NCBI GenBank assembly: GCA_032718565.1
Contig: JAVGVS010000764.1
Span: forward strand, 1-64,000
Source of the DNA: Distichodus sexfasciatus
Lineage: Eukaryota; Chordata; Actinopteri; Characiformes; Distichodontidae
DNA: 64,000 nt
Direction: 5' to 3'
Positions 10,880 to 23,600 of this stretch are shown piece by piece (position 1 is the stretch's first letter; each line of letters opens with the position of its first letter). The notes below the pieces were generated by a model that saw nothing but the letters and a program-made list of their open reading frames with translations, made no database searches and was not told the DNA's origin. The position numbers and the translations under genes were made by a program.

Positions 10880-11512
10880 ATATCATGTTATTTCTAGCAA
10901 ATATTCTACAGGTTTTACAAGTGGTAAAATGCATGATATGTGTCGGTTTACTTATCCGCTTTGGCCACAAGCTACAGTTGTTAGGTTCTTTGTGTTTTGT
11001 GCATTAGGGTGCTCCAGCTGCATAGAAAATGTTATGCAGCTGGACATAAGGCATATTAAGTAATTTCGCTAATATTTTTTAGGTTTTACAAGTCCCAGAG
11101 CCTTGATATGTGCATGTTTACTTGTGTCCTTTGACCACAAGCTGGAACAGAGCATGCAATATTTTCTACCTGCATATAGAATAATGGTGTTAAAAGTCTT
11201 GTAAGGCCTGTGTGTGCTTTTGAATTAATGCAAGTATTTTACACATTAGAATGGATTATAAAGTCTTTGTCTAACCTTTTGGGATATTTATTTTGAAACA
11301 TTGTGAAATGTCAAAAGTCAATGGAAACAGACGTTATAAATTCACATTTATTCACAATTTATTAAATGTAGTAATGGAATAATTAAGATGTGTATGCAAT
11401 TTTACATAGATACATAAATTTGTGAAAGTAGAGTTTCCTTGTTTTTGTAATATAAATACAGAGAAGATCTGTGAAAGTCTGATTGACATCATACCCACTG
11501 CTAACTTTAATC
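10880..11512. repeat. Right arm of the long imperfect inverted repeat
   Basis: In reverse complement this matches parts of 2433-3690, including the AACAAGGAAAC/CAGACTTTCACAGATCT block at about 11437-11485 and GTGGTCAAAGGACA-like units at about 10965 and 11130. The arm ends about 160 bp before the ttk start codon, so it may contribute to the end of intron 1. Confidence 0.5.
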
Positions 11513-11669
11513 TGACTGGGCTAGCTACGTTTAGTAAACAATCCAGAGCAAGTCAAATCAATGTTTATTGTCTGTTTAACAATGTTACACAAAACGTTTC
11601 ACATTATAATCAAGTGCCCTTGCTTGTTTACACTGAGCTGTTTTAAGGGAAGAGTGAATTTGTGCAGTT

Positions 11670-14600
11670 ATGGATGAGGACGAGAACACTGACCGACAGC
11701 TACAAATTGCCAAGCTCTGTCAGAAGCTTGAGATGATTAAGAGATACTTCAATGATGGTAATTGTTTTATCAGTGTAAGAATGTTTGGCTTGATATATTT
11801 TGTCTTGTAATATAAATTGCTGATACTCATATTGCTATAAAAATGATAGTTTATGCCGCTGTAATGCCCATGTGATGCCAAAAAGTGCAAAGTTTACAGT
11901 GATTTGTATTATTTCTTACAGATTACACAGACAGCATTAACCAGGTCATCAGTTCAAATTCACCAGACACATGTCATACATTTTTGACCAACTTGGAGAA
12001 AAAAGGCAATCCTCACACAGATCATAACCTTCTTTCCAAATTAATTGATGGATATACCAGAGTTTTTTCAAGCATGCCATTAGGAAAGCATAGCCAGAAC
12101 ATTGGCTATGCACGGATGTTGGTCAGATTTGCAGAACTGAAGGGGTATGTCACTGCTTTTTATTAGTCAAAGAGAATTCTTTCACATGATTCTAATATTT
12201 CAGATGTGTTATTTCTTTACAACCTTGATTCCAAAACATTGAGACAATTAGTAAAATCTAAATGAATAGATTTTGCAATTATTTGCTGATGATATAAACC
12301 TTATAAGTAATTGAAAGTACTACAAAAATGACAACAAAATGTTATATGAAAAATATATACTTAAAAAATGTACAGTGCTGTGAAAAAGTATTTGCCCCCT
12401 TCCTGATTTCTTATTTTTTGCATGTTTGTCACACTTAAATGTTTCAGATTATCAAACTAATTTAAATATTAGACAAAGATAACCCAAGTAAACACAAAAT
12501 GCAGTTTTTAAGAGATAATTGTATTTATTAAGGGGAAAAAAAACTATCCAAACCTACATGGCCCTATGTGAAAAAGTAATTGCCCCCCTTGTACATTTTT
12601 TGTAAAGCTGAGTGCAATTTCACCAGCCACACCCAGGCCCGATTACTGCCTGACATGTTGAATCAAGAGATCACTTTAAAATTAGACCAAAAGATCCCAA
12701 AAAAGGAAGACATCATGCTGCGATCTGAAGAAATTCAGGAACAGACGAGAAACAAAGTACAGTAATCCCTCATTATTCACGGGGGTTACGTTCCAAGAAC
12801 ACCCGCGTATAATGAAAAACCGTGTTATTGTGTTTTGGTTAAAAAAAATGCCTATTTTTGTAGAGTAAACCCTAAATATGCCCCCAAATCTGCTCCCAGA
12901 ACACTTTAATTAGGGGGCCATGCAGTGGAACACTGCGTGGTCCCCTATTGTTATTGTGCCGATTTTTTATTTATTTATTTTTTTTCTGCCTCAAAACGTG
13001 TTGTGGAGAAAAAACGACCTACAGATTTGAAATTTGGCAGGTAGGTCCGGTAACTCACCCACTACTCAGGCAAAAAAAATTGCACCAAAATAAGCTATTT
13101 TGCAATTTTCCAAAAAAAATAGCATTTTGCTGAATAAATGTTGAACCATAGCTCTGATTCTCAGAAATCTTATATCATCTTATTCTTTGGTTTAAGACGA
13201 ATTTTTTAGACCCTCGCATCTATTTCTGTCTTATTTGAATTTTCGCTAATTTGCATAAAATGAAATCCCATTTTTTTCGAACTCGTCCCTGGATTTTTGT
13301 TCAATCTCCATGCAACTGGTGTCATTTGAATCCCAAGACACTCTTCTTTAATTATTATTGAGCACATTTTTAATTTAGGTCTTCATTTTTATGTAATATG
13401 CAAATAAATGTGCTCGGCTCTGCATCGGATTGCAACACCACACACCGAGTGTCATAGAAATTCGGCTCTGGGTGGGCAACAGCTTTGAAATTTGGCAGGT
13501 AGGTTCCTTGACTCTACCCAATCTAGCTCTGAGTGAGCTACCGCTAATTTTCATAATATGAAATCGTATTATTTAAATCTCAGCATATTCTTCTTTAATA
13601 GTTATTGAGCACATTTTTCATTTACCTATTCATATGGCTATATTATGCAAATCAATACTTTGAAACAAATTCAGCAAGACATATGTTTGAACAAACTTTA
13701 AAAACTTTACTATAATTTACAGTTTTTAGACACTCTCTTATAGTAATTATTAAGCGCATTTTCAGGTATTTCTTTATATGGCTGCAAAGCTTCACTTCAA
13801 AGTCGATATCCCACTTATTGGCGCCATAATAAACTATTTTAAAGTTAGCCTAATAAGTTTTGAACCGTAAATACGTAGAAAAAAAGATGAAAGATATCAA
13901 ATCTCAACATATATGTACTTCAATTCGTAAAGAACTGATAAAGCTGCAAACTGCATGGCCCCCGTAATAACTGCTTGCAGTTATATTTTCATTTTAAATT
14001 CAGTTTAATACATTACTCTTAACGAAAATATTAGGTATGCCCATACAGGTGTGTACTGTAATTCATGCAAGGGCACTTTCTTTGGTATAAACAGGTAAAT
14101 ACAGTAATAAATTAGTGTAGTTTTTAGTAAAAAAAAACAAAAAAATACAGTAAAATGTAGGTGTAATGACCAGTATTTTTTACAGTTCAATAATTTACTG
14201 TTCATCAGCGGCGCGTCTTATTGTAGAGACACAGACATTGGGCGACTGAGCTTAACCGCCTCTTTTAATTTAATTTGCAGTACAGTAATAAAACTATTGG
14301 GGTTTAAAAAACACTCAAGATGAGTCAGGGATGGACTGGCAATCTGTATCTCTGGGGAAAAAAAACGGCTGTCCGATGCACGGCGGCCGTCGGCCTGTCT
14401 TTCTCGGCCGAGACGCAAACATTATAAACAATAATTAGGTTTAAATTAAAAATATGGAATTCTCTGAAACACACTAAATTAGAAAATTAGGGGAAAAAAA
14501 CACAGTCTGAACGGAGCGGCCCAGAAGGCGTCTGGATGTGGCCGTGCAACCCCCTACACTGATTTATACTGTATTTAGCTGAATTAATATTTGGATTACT

Positions 14601-17600
14601 ATTTATGAGTACATTTTTCTTAATAATTTAGAAATAAAATGCGTAAAAAAATATATTGTCACGAAAAAAGCCAAACAAAGTGGAGAATATTTGCAGGTTC
14701 CGCGCTGTTGCGGACATTTCTGCGTAAAACGAGGAGTTCGGTTCTCGTGAAAAATCCGCGTATGACTGGATCCGCGAGTCCTGATCCGCGTATAACTGGG
14801 GGATTACTGTAATTGACATCTCTCAGTCTGGAAAAGGTTACAAAGCCATTTCTAAAGCTTTGGGACGCCAGCGAACCATGGTGAGGGCCATTATTCACAA
14901 ACAGAGAAAACATGAAACAGTGGTGAAATGGTGGTAAAGTGGTGAACCTTCCTAGGAGTGACTGGCCTATAAAAATAACCCCAAGAGCACAGCGACGACT
15001 CATCCAAGAGGTCACAAAAAGAACCCGGAACAACATCTAAAAACTGCAAGCCTCACTTGCCTCAGTTAAAGTGCCCCTATTATGCTTTTTCAAATATGAT
15101 CTTTCATGCAGTGTGTCATGTAGCTGTATGTGAACATAAACTATCTGCAAAGTTGTGACGTCGACAGTGCACGATAAATGAAGTTTTTGTCTATCAAAAA
15201 AAAGAGTCGGCTCACATTTGCCTAAACGAGTCGTCAGCAATTCGAATCTTTTTCTGTTACGGCCACACGTCACAAAGTAACATATTTGAATAATGTCCGC
15301 CCACGTTCTACGTCGCGAACAACTTGCCCGCCCACAAACACTTACCACTGAGAAGCGTCCTGCTCCAGTCGTGCTTGCGAAACAATTTCTTGTCGATGTG
15401 CCACTTCAACCGTTTCATCGTCAGACTCCGGCTCGAATTGATAAGGTAAAATCGAGGCCATCTTTTCTATGTATTGACAGGTCTCCAGAGTTATCATTCA
15501 ATTATGGCAATGGGCGTTTTGTTTTCCGACACAGGCTGTAGCGGTAGACCAATCATAAAGAACTGCGCCATCTGACCAATCACAGCAGTGAGGGCTCACG
15601 GAAAGGAGGGGTTTAGACAGACTGATTCTTCCAACTGCTTCACACAAGTCGTTTACGAATCATTTAGAAACGGGGTAAAATTAAATCTATTTTTGGAGAA
15701 AACTAAAGTGTTTTTTGACCTTGCATACATGTAAACCTGTTTTAAGAGACTCATAAAACAATAATAGCAACCTTTAAAATGGCATAATTGGGGCACTTTA
15801 AGGTCAGTGTTCATGACTCAACCATAAGAGAGAGACTGGGCAAAAATGGCATGCATGGCAGAGTTCCAAGGCGAAAACCACTGCTGACCAAAAAGAACAT
15901 AAAGGCTGATCTCACTTTTGCCAAAAAACACCTTGATGATCCCCAGGTCTTTTGGGACAATATTCTGTGGACTGACGAAACAAAAGTTGAACTTTTTGGA
16001 TGGTGTGCGTCCTGTTACATCTGGCGTAAAAGTAACAGCATTTCAGAAAAAGAACATTATACCAACAGTCAAATATGGTGGTGGTAGTGTGATGGTCTGG
16101 GGCTGCTTCAGGACCTGGATGACTTGCTGTGATTGATGGAACTACTCTCTACCAAAAAATCCTGAAGGAGAATGTGCGGCCATCAGTTTGTGACCGCAAG
16201 CTGAACCGCACTTGGGTTCTGCAGCAGGACAATTATCCAAAACACATCAGCAAGTCTACCTCTGAATGGCTTAAAAAAACAAAATGAAGGTTGTGGAGTG
16301 GTCTAGTCAAAGTCTGGACTACTTGAGTCCAATTGAGATGCTGTGGCATGACCTTAAAAAGGCAGTTCATACTCGGAAACCCTCCAATATGGCTGAATTA
16401 AAGCACTTCTGCAAAGAAGAGTGGGCCAAAATTCCTCCACAGCGATATGAAACACTCATTGCCAGTTATTGCACCTTTAGCAGTTGTTGCTGCTAAAGCT
16501 GGCACAACCAGTTATTAGGTTTAGGGGGCAATTACTTTTTCACATAGGGCCATGTAGGTTTGGATAGGTTTTTTTCCTTAATAAATAAAATCATCACTTA
16601 AAAACTGCATTTTGTGTTTACTTAGGTTATCTTTGTCTAATATTTAAATTTGTTTGATAATCTGAAACATGTAAGTGTGACAAACATGCAAAGAAATAAG
16701 AAATCAGGAAGGGGGCAAATACTTTTTCACAGCACTGTATATGATTACCATAACTCACTGTGGTTGCATCACCTTTGTCTCGGTTTTGGCTGAGGGGCTG
16801 AAGATCATGACTAGCCAGTGTTGGTTTTTAGCCTTGTAGCCTTGTGTAGAGAGATCCAAATGTCGGCCTCGCTGAATATGTTGGCATCTTTTTTCCAAAT
16901 GTACATATATTTTTCATAAAACAGTATAATTCAGTACATTTGTCAAATTTTCAATTATATACAAGGTTTGATTTGGATCTAATATATGGATGATAGGTTG
17001 TAGGTTCAAATCCAGCTTTATCCTACTTCCAGCACTACCACCATTGGGCTCTTGAGCAAGGTCCATAACCCACATTTTTCATGTAGTTATGACATGTTCA
17101 TGGATCAGAGCATCTGATAATGTCCTACCTCTTTTTGGGAACATGATTGTAAAATAAAAATATCCAAGCGGTTACCAAAATGGCCTTTCTTCCTCTCAAC
17201 AGCATCCAAGATGTCAGTGAAGCCCAGGATAGTTTTGATATAGCAAGATCCCACTGCAAGGATTTTGCCTTTGTTCACATAGCATGCGCTCAGTTTGAGC
17301 TACTGCAAGGTAGGAAGAGCACAGAAATAATGGTATTGACAGCAGTAAAATTATACTTTTTAATTACTGAATATGAATTCAAATTAGAAGATATACAGTT
17401 GCACTCAAAATTATTCAACCCCCATTGCAAATGAGCAAAATTGGCAAAATTTACAAACTTTCAGCAAATAATGTTTGCAATAAACAAGTCAAACAAGAAC
17501 AATTTAAACTGCTCAGCACAACTAATATTACAAGTAGTTTCTCCACATTCATCACAAAATGTCACTTTTAATGACTATTGCAGGTTCAAAATCATTCACT

Positions 17601-20600
17601 CCCTTAACTACAAGCATCTTTAGTACTTAGTAAAGCACCCTTTTGCTGTTATGACCTGCTGCAAATGTGATGCATAGCCAGACACCAGCTTCTGACAGTG
17701 CTCTTAAGGAATCTTGGTCCATACGTTGAATTCTGTAGTCCATAAGCTGAAACCTTAATGCCTGCTGCCACCAAGTCTTGGAGCAGGTCTTTTGCAGTCA
17801 CTTGAGGGTTTTTGGCCACCTGCCTTCTCAGAAAACTAGTGGCAGCTGTTAACAGCGTCCTCTTTCTGCCACATCCAGGTAGTGTAGCCACTTTCTTTTA
17901 ACTTTAAACTTGCAAACTATGCTTCCAACAGTATCCCTAGGAACATTCAATGGCTTACATATCTTTTTGTATCCTTTTCCTTGTTTGTGCAAGGCAATGA
18001 TCACTTCTCTAGACTTTCAGGACTATTCTTTTGACTTACCCATGTTTCTACAATGCAGTCAAACATCACTGTGATCATTCCTTAGCCATTCTGGGTATTT
18101 GATGAGTTCTAGGTCATGCACACCTGATGCAGCTTATGACACTAGTTATAATGCTAACAGTAATGCTTGAGACAACACCTGATTTGCAAACCTGTGCTCT
18201 TATGAGGAATTCTATTCAGAGAGTTGAATAATTTTGAAATAGCAGTAGTCATTAAAAGTGAGATTTTGTGTTGAATGTACAGAAACCACTTGTAATATTA
18301 GTTGTGTTGAGCTGTTTAAATTGTTCTTGTTTGACTTATTTGCAAACAGCTGAAAGTTTGTATATTTTGCCAGTAACCCTAATTTGCAGTGGGGGTTGAA
18401 TAATTTTGAGTGCAACTTTAGTTGTAATAAAACATTTGTCAAATTTCATTTTTTAATTTATGCATCCATAAACATAGGTCCAAGTGTTTGTTTACCTCCC
18501 TTTATTTGCCAAATATCTAGGCAATGAGAAGAAATGTACATGGATTCTTCAAAAAGCTTTAGAAATGGACGCAAAACCATCTGAAATGCTTGAAGCTGCT
18601 TTGCAGAATCTGAAATTAGGCAAACACCAACTCCTATTCCAAGAAAATAAAGAAAACATAGCAGGTTAGATTTTTATCTATTTATTTATTTTTATTGTCT
18701 TTGTGTTTTCTGTTCATATGACATTGAAGAACAATTATAACATATGTGTTTGTAGTGACTGCACAAGAAAACCTAAGAAGTGGCAGTAATTCAGATGGAA
18801 CAAGAGACTTTCAAATTGCTGGTCATTTTTTACAGGGGTAAAAAAATATTGTATCATTGTATAATATATGTTCTGTGATTACTTGGCTATTTTAAACTCT
18901 GCCTTCTACTTCATATAAAACTTAGGACTGAACAGAAGAGCAGTACACAGGATGACCATCTCCCTGTCTTAAGATCTGGCGCTCAATGCAAAAGACCAAC
19001 AGTCATTGTAAGGAGGAATGGATTATGGAGTGATTATTCAGAGGGAGAGACATTCAAAAGAATTAACTTACTGTAATCTTTCTCTGCAGCCTGGTAGGAT
19101 CCCAGCGTTACCTTTGCTAGTTCTTGAAAATGAGAATCTTGACTCTGCTAATAAATATGAGACTCCTAGTTTCAACAGTCGTTTGTCTAGGTGAGAATGT
19201 TATCAAGTTATTGCGTTTGGTTTTTTGTTTTTTTGTGGAGAAACTGACCAACCGTTTATCTCTAGGCCAATATATCAGTCAAGCATTTCCCCATTGTCAT
19301 CATCAAAGAGGACGTCTATAGAAGGGGATTGTCACAGCCTGCTTAATTTGAAGGTAAGAGGATTGAGCAGTCTCACTTTATTGTTCGGAAAATTAAAGTA
19401 ATAAAGACAGTTAATTGTGATCGTAAATAATTATGCTTTATGTGCGACATTTTATGTGTTCTAGATAATTTATCTGGTCTGATCTGATATTAAGTAATAT
19501 CTGATACCAATAGGATATTTTCTTTTTTTCAGGATAATATTCTTTAAATGAGATTTATAACTACAGACCATCTCAAAAAATTTGAATATCGTGAAAAAGT
19601 TCAATATTTTTTGTCACTCATTTCAGAAAGTGAAACTCGTATATAGATTCATCACACATTTTATATGGGCTACAGAGTGAAATACCTCAAGCCTTTATTT
19701 CTTGTAATTTTGATGATTATGGCTTACAGATAATGAAAACCCAAAATTCAGTGTCTCAGAAAATTAGAATATTGTGAAAAAGTTCAATATTGGAAAGTCA
19801 TGGTGTCACACCATAATCAGCTAATTAACTCAAAACACCTGCAAAGGTTTCCTGAGCATTTAACTGGTCTCTCAGTCTGGGTCAGTTGGCTACACAATCA
19901 TGGGGAAGACTGCTGACTTGACAGATGTCCAGAAGACAGTCACTGACACCCTCCACAAGGAGGGTAAGCCACAAAAGGTCATTGCTAAAGAAGCTGGTTC
20001 TTCAGAAGTGCTGTATCCAAGCATATTCAAAGAAAGTTCAGTTGAAGGAAAAATGTGGTAGGAAAGAATGCACCAGCAAAAGGGATAACTGCAGGATTGT
20101 CAAGCAAAATCCATTCAAGAATTTGGGGAAGCTTCACAAGGAGTGGACTGAGGCTGGAGTCAGCGCATCAAGAGCCACTACGCACAGATGAATCCTAGAC
20201 ATGGTCTACAAATGTCGCATTCCTTGTGTCAAGCCACTCCTGAACCAGAGACGACGTCAGAAGCTTCTTACCTGAGCTGAGGAGAAAAAGAACTGGACTG
20301 TTGCTCAGTGGTCCAAAGTCCTCTTTTCAGATGAAAGTAAATTTTGCATGTCATTTGTAAATCAAGGTCCCAGAGTCTGGAGGAAGAGTGGACAGGCACA
20401 GAATCCATGTTGCTTGAGGTCCAGTGTGAAGTTTGGGGTCAGTGATGATTTGGGGTGCCATGTCATCTGCTGGCTGCATCTACAAGGAAATTTTAGAGCA
20501 CTTCATGCTTCCTTCTGCTGTCAAGCTTTATGGAAATGCTGATTTCATTTTCCAGGACTTGGCACCTGCCCACACTGCCAAAGGTAACAAAAGCTGGTTC

Positions 20601-23600
20601 AGTGACCATGGTGTTACTGTGCTTGATTGGCCAGCAAACTCGCCTGACCTGAACATCTGCATTGTTGGGTCTGGTGTCTCTCATCTTCCTCTTGACAATA
20701 CCCCATAGAGAATCTATGGGGTATTGTCAAGAGGAAGATGAGAGACACCAGACCCAACAATGCAGATGACCTGAAGGCAGATGGCACTGCAGAGGTGTAA
20801 TGGAAGCCCAGGTATCAAAGCAACCTGGGCTTCCATTACACCTCTGCAGTGCCACAGGCTGATCACCTCCATGCCACGCTGCACTGATGCAGTAATTCAT
20901 GCAAACGGAGGCTCAACCAAGTATTGAGTGCATAGAAATGAACATACTTTTCAGAAGCCTGATATTTCTGTTTAAATTTTTTTTCTTATTGATCTTATGT
21001 AATATTCTGAAATGAGTGACAAAAAATATTGAACTTTTTCACGATATTCAAATTTTTTGAGATGGTCTGTGTTTACATTAACTAAGAATTTGGGAAAGTG
21101 TGACTGATTTGTTTCATTCCTTTCATAGCTAATTTTTTTGATCCTTTTTTACCCAGGATCAAATGATCAAATGCCACTTTCTTTCTGCTTTTTTTTATTT
21201 CATTCATTTTTTTGTACAGCCTGTTATTAGCCAAGAGTCTCGTCCTTGGGAGAACACAAGAGAGACAGACTCCATCACAACCCTTTTGCATATAGCAGCA
21301 GATAGGAAAGATACTGCTAGACTGGACGGTACTGTTTAAATTGAATATTTTTCTTCTGCAATTATGAACCTTTAAAGTACTTTTTCAGACAGAAGCTAAA
21401 CAATTTCATTCTGTTTATACTGGTTATTTTTTATGCTGATTTCTCTTTTCAGACACCACTTCTAGCATTGATCAGATAATTGGTTTAAACTCTCCTGAGC
21501 AATGCCTCACACATCTCACAAACCTGGAGAAGACTGGAGATCCTCTAACAGATGGCGAATTTCTGTTGAGGCTGTTGGACTGTTACTCTAAAGTCTTTAC
21601 CAGATTTCCCCTGGCTCAGCATAGCAAAATTGAAAGCTATGCTCGCATGCTGGTCAGATATGCCGAATTGAAAGAGTAAGCGAAATTGGCTTGTCTGCTT
21701 GTGTGTTGCCATGCACATAGATTATAAATTCATAAATTTATATAACTTTTTTTGATAGAATTGAAGATCCTGATGATGCTGAGGATAACTTTATTGTTGC
21801 CAAAACCAACAGCAAAGCTTTTGCCTTTGTGCATATTGCCTATGCCCAGTTTGTGCTCTCGCAAGGTTAGTGTTCATTAGATGGAGATTTCTGTTTGCAC
21901 CAGCTATTGTTCATTATATGTGCTGTTACTTACATTTCATAAATAATTATGTGTATCTGTATGGTAGCTAATTTGTATCAGTGTGGCAACCTATAGTAAA
22001 ACCCTGTTGTTTTCTTTGTGCAGGTGAGAGTAAGAAAAGTGCATTAATTTTAAAGAAGGCTTTAACCTCAAATGCCAAACCCCTTGAACTTATCCAAATG
22101 GCAATTAAGAATTTGAAGTCTGGAAAAACACAGCTGTTGTCCCCTGATGAGTGTATTGCAGGTTATGCACTTTACTTATTTGTGATTGCATTGTCCGCTG
22201 AAAAATCAAAGAACACAGATTGTGTAGTCAAAGTATGAGTGCATTTTGTCTTCTTTCCAGATGCTGTAGGGATACCTTGTGAAGAAGGGGTCAGGGAGGA
22301 AGAAAATCCTTTATGGAGTTCTGCATATAGGGGGAAAGCAGTTCCTAATGTCATTGGGACTACGGAGTGGAAGATTCCTGCACTTATCCATAAACGCGCA
22401 AGTCTAGAGGTCTAACTGTTTAGCCTTTTGATAATGGACTTTTTATTTTATCTTTTATTATTATTATTCTTATTCAGATGAATTTTAGGCAAACAGTGCC
22501 AATAAAGGTATGTTTAATATAATAATGGTTGAAAGTTTGCTTAAGTAGTTACAAGTATGTTATGTTATATTGTTATATTTAAAATGTTATATCAAAGCAT
22601 TGAATATTGTGTACATTTCATGTACTGTACATTTTCACTTTTAATTTTTGTCTTTTTCAGTTAGTGTGATGCCTTTTGTATGTGTGCTCTTAGGACCATA
22701 AGACGTCTGTAGATTCATATCAAACCTCACCCCCACCTCACTCACTGAGAACAACTTCAGCAAACCCAGTGTCACTAAGACTACATTCTGCCACTGTCTG
22801 CCAGACACCCAACTCCAAAGAACCTCAAGCAAGCAGGTGAGAACATATCATTACAATATGATTAAAGTTTGGTGTCTGCTCAACTTTATTCTAATTACTC
22901 CTTCATCTTTATTTCTAGTTTTGTTACACCTCTGGTGAAGCAGAGGCAGACTGCTGTGTCAGACCCATCCACAGCTCAGAGAGTCAGCCATACTCCACTA
23001 GCCTGCACTCCACAGAGTTCCTGTAATTGGCAATCATTGCAGGTAAAGGGACCTAAAACACTTTCAACTCCCAATTTCAACTTATTTCAACAAACATTAA
23101 AACATATTTGCTTGAAAATGAAATGATCTTGAATATACCACAGAACAAAACCAAAAAGCTATCTTAAGAGAAAGTTTTTAAAAATATTTAATAATAATTC
23201 ACTTATTCTATATAGCTTTGCTGTTTCAAGATCTTTTAACCCCTTGTTTACAGATGCTTTCAGGCCATGGTCAAAAGAGAAAGGTTGACCCTAGATTGAA
23301 TAGGATGATAGTTTGAAAGGACTGAGTTCAGTTTTTCTAAAGAGGCTATTGAAGTAGCACATTTATTTTATTATTTGGATCTAATTGCACAGAAACAACT
23401 TACTTAATATGATAGGTATTTATACATACATACATACAATAATTACTGCAACCAAGTGAAGGAAGTTTTTTTTTTTCTTTTAAAAAAGTCATTAGACGTT
23501 GTGTAAAGTCATAGTATGTATGTATTAATGTGTTTAAGTAATCTTACTGTAAATTGACCAGTTAGTAAAAAAACGTAATGTGCAATATTAACCTAATGAA

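Larger units (their letters stand above)
12373..16737 (+). mobile_element. Tc1/mariner element with two later insertions
   Basis: Inverted termini CAGTGCTGTGAAAAAGTA (12373) and its complement (ending 16737) are flanked by TA. The ends extend into a longer TIR with TATTTGCCCCCTTCCTG. The original element was about 1.6 kb. Insertions at 12760-14809 and 15070-15797 expand it to 4.4 kb. It lies in ttk intron 2. Confidence 0.9.
19564..21069 (+). mobile_element. Tc1-like element with decayed transposase
   Basis: Inverted ends CAGACCATCTCAAAAAATTT and complement lie in ttk intron 8; the left TA is present and the right is TG. Transposase fragments on the plus strand include MIWGAMSSAG, the DLAPAHTAKG region (second Asp) and VTVLDWPANSPDLN near 20640. 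The reading then runs into the inverted duplication at 20654-20768 instead of the catalytic Glu motif. Frameshifts occur throughout, so it is inactive. Confidence 0.8.

Noticed and set aside
12913..12945. Strong hairpin as a terminator or tRNA-like RNA gene
   Set aside because: A terminator of this kind is bacterial. The hairpin lacks tRNA boxes and is repeated as the end of a dispersed element.
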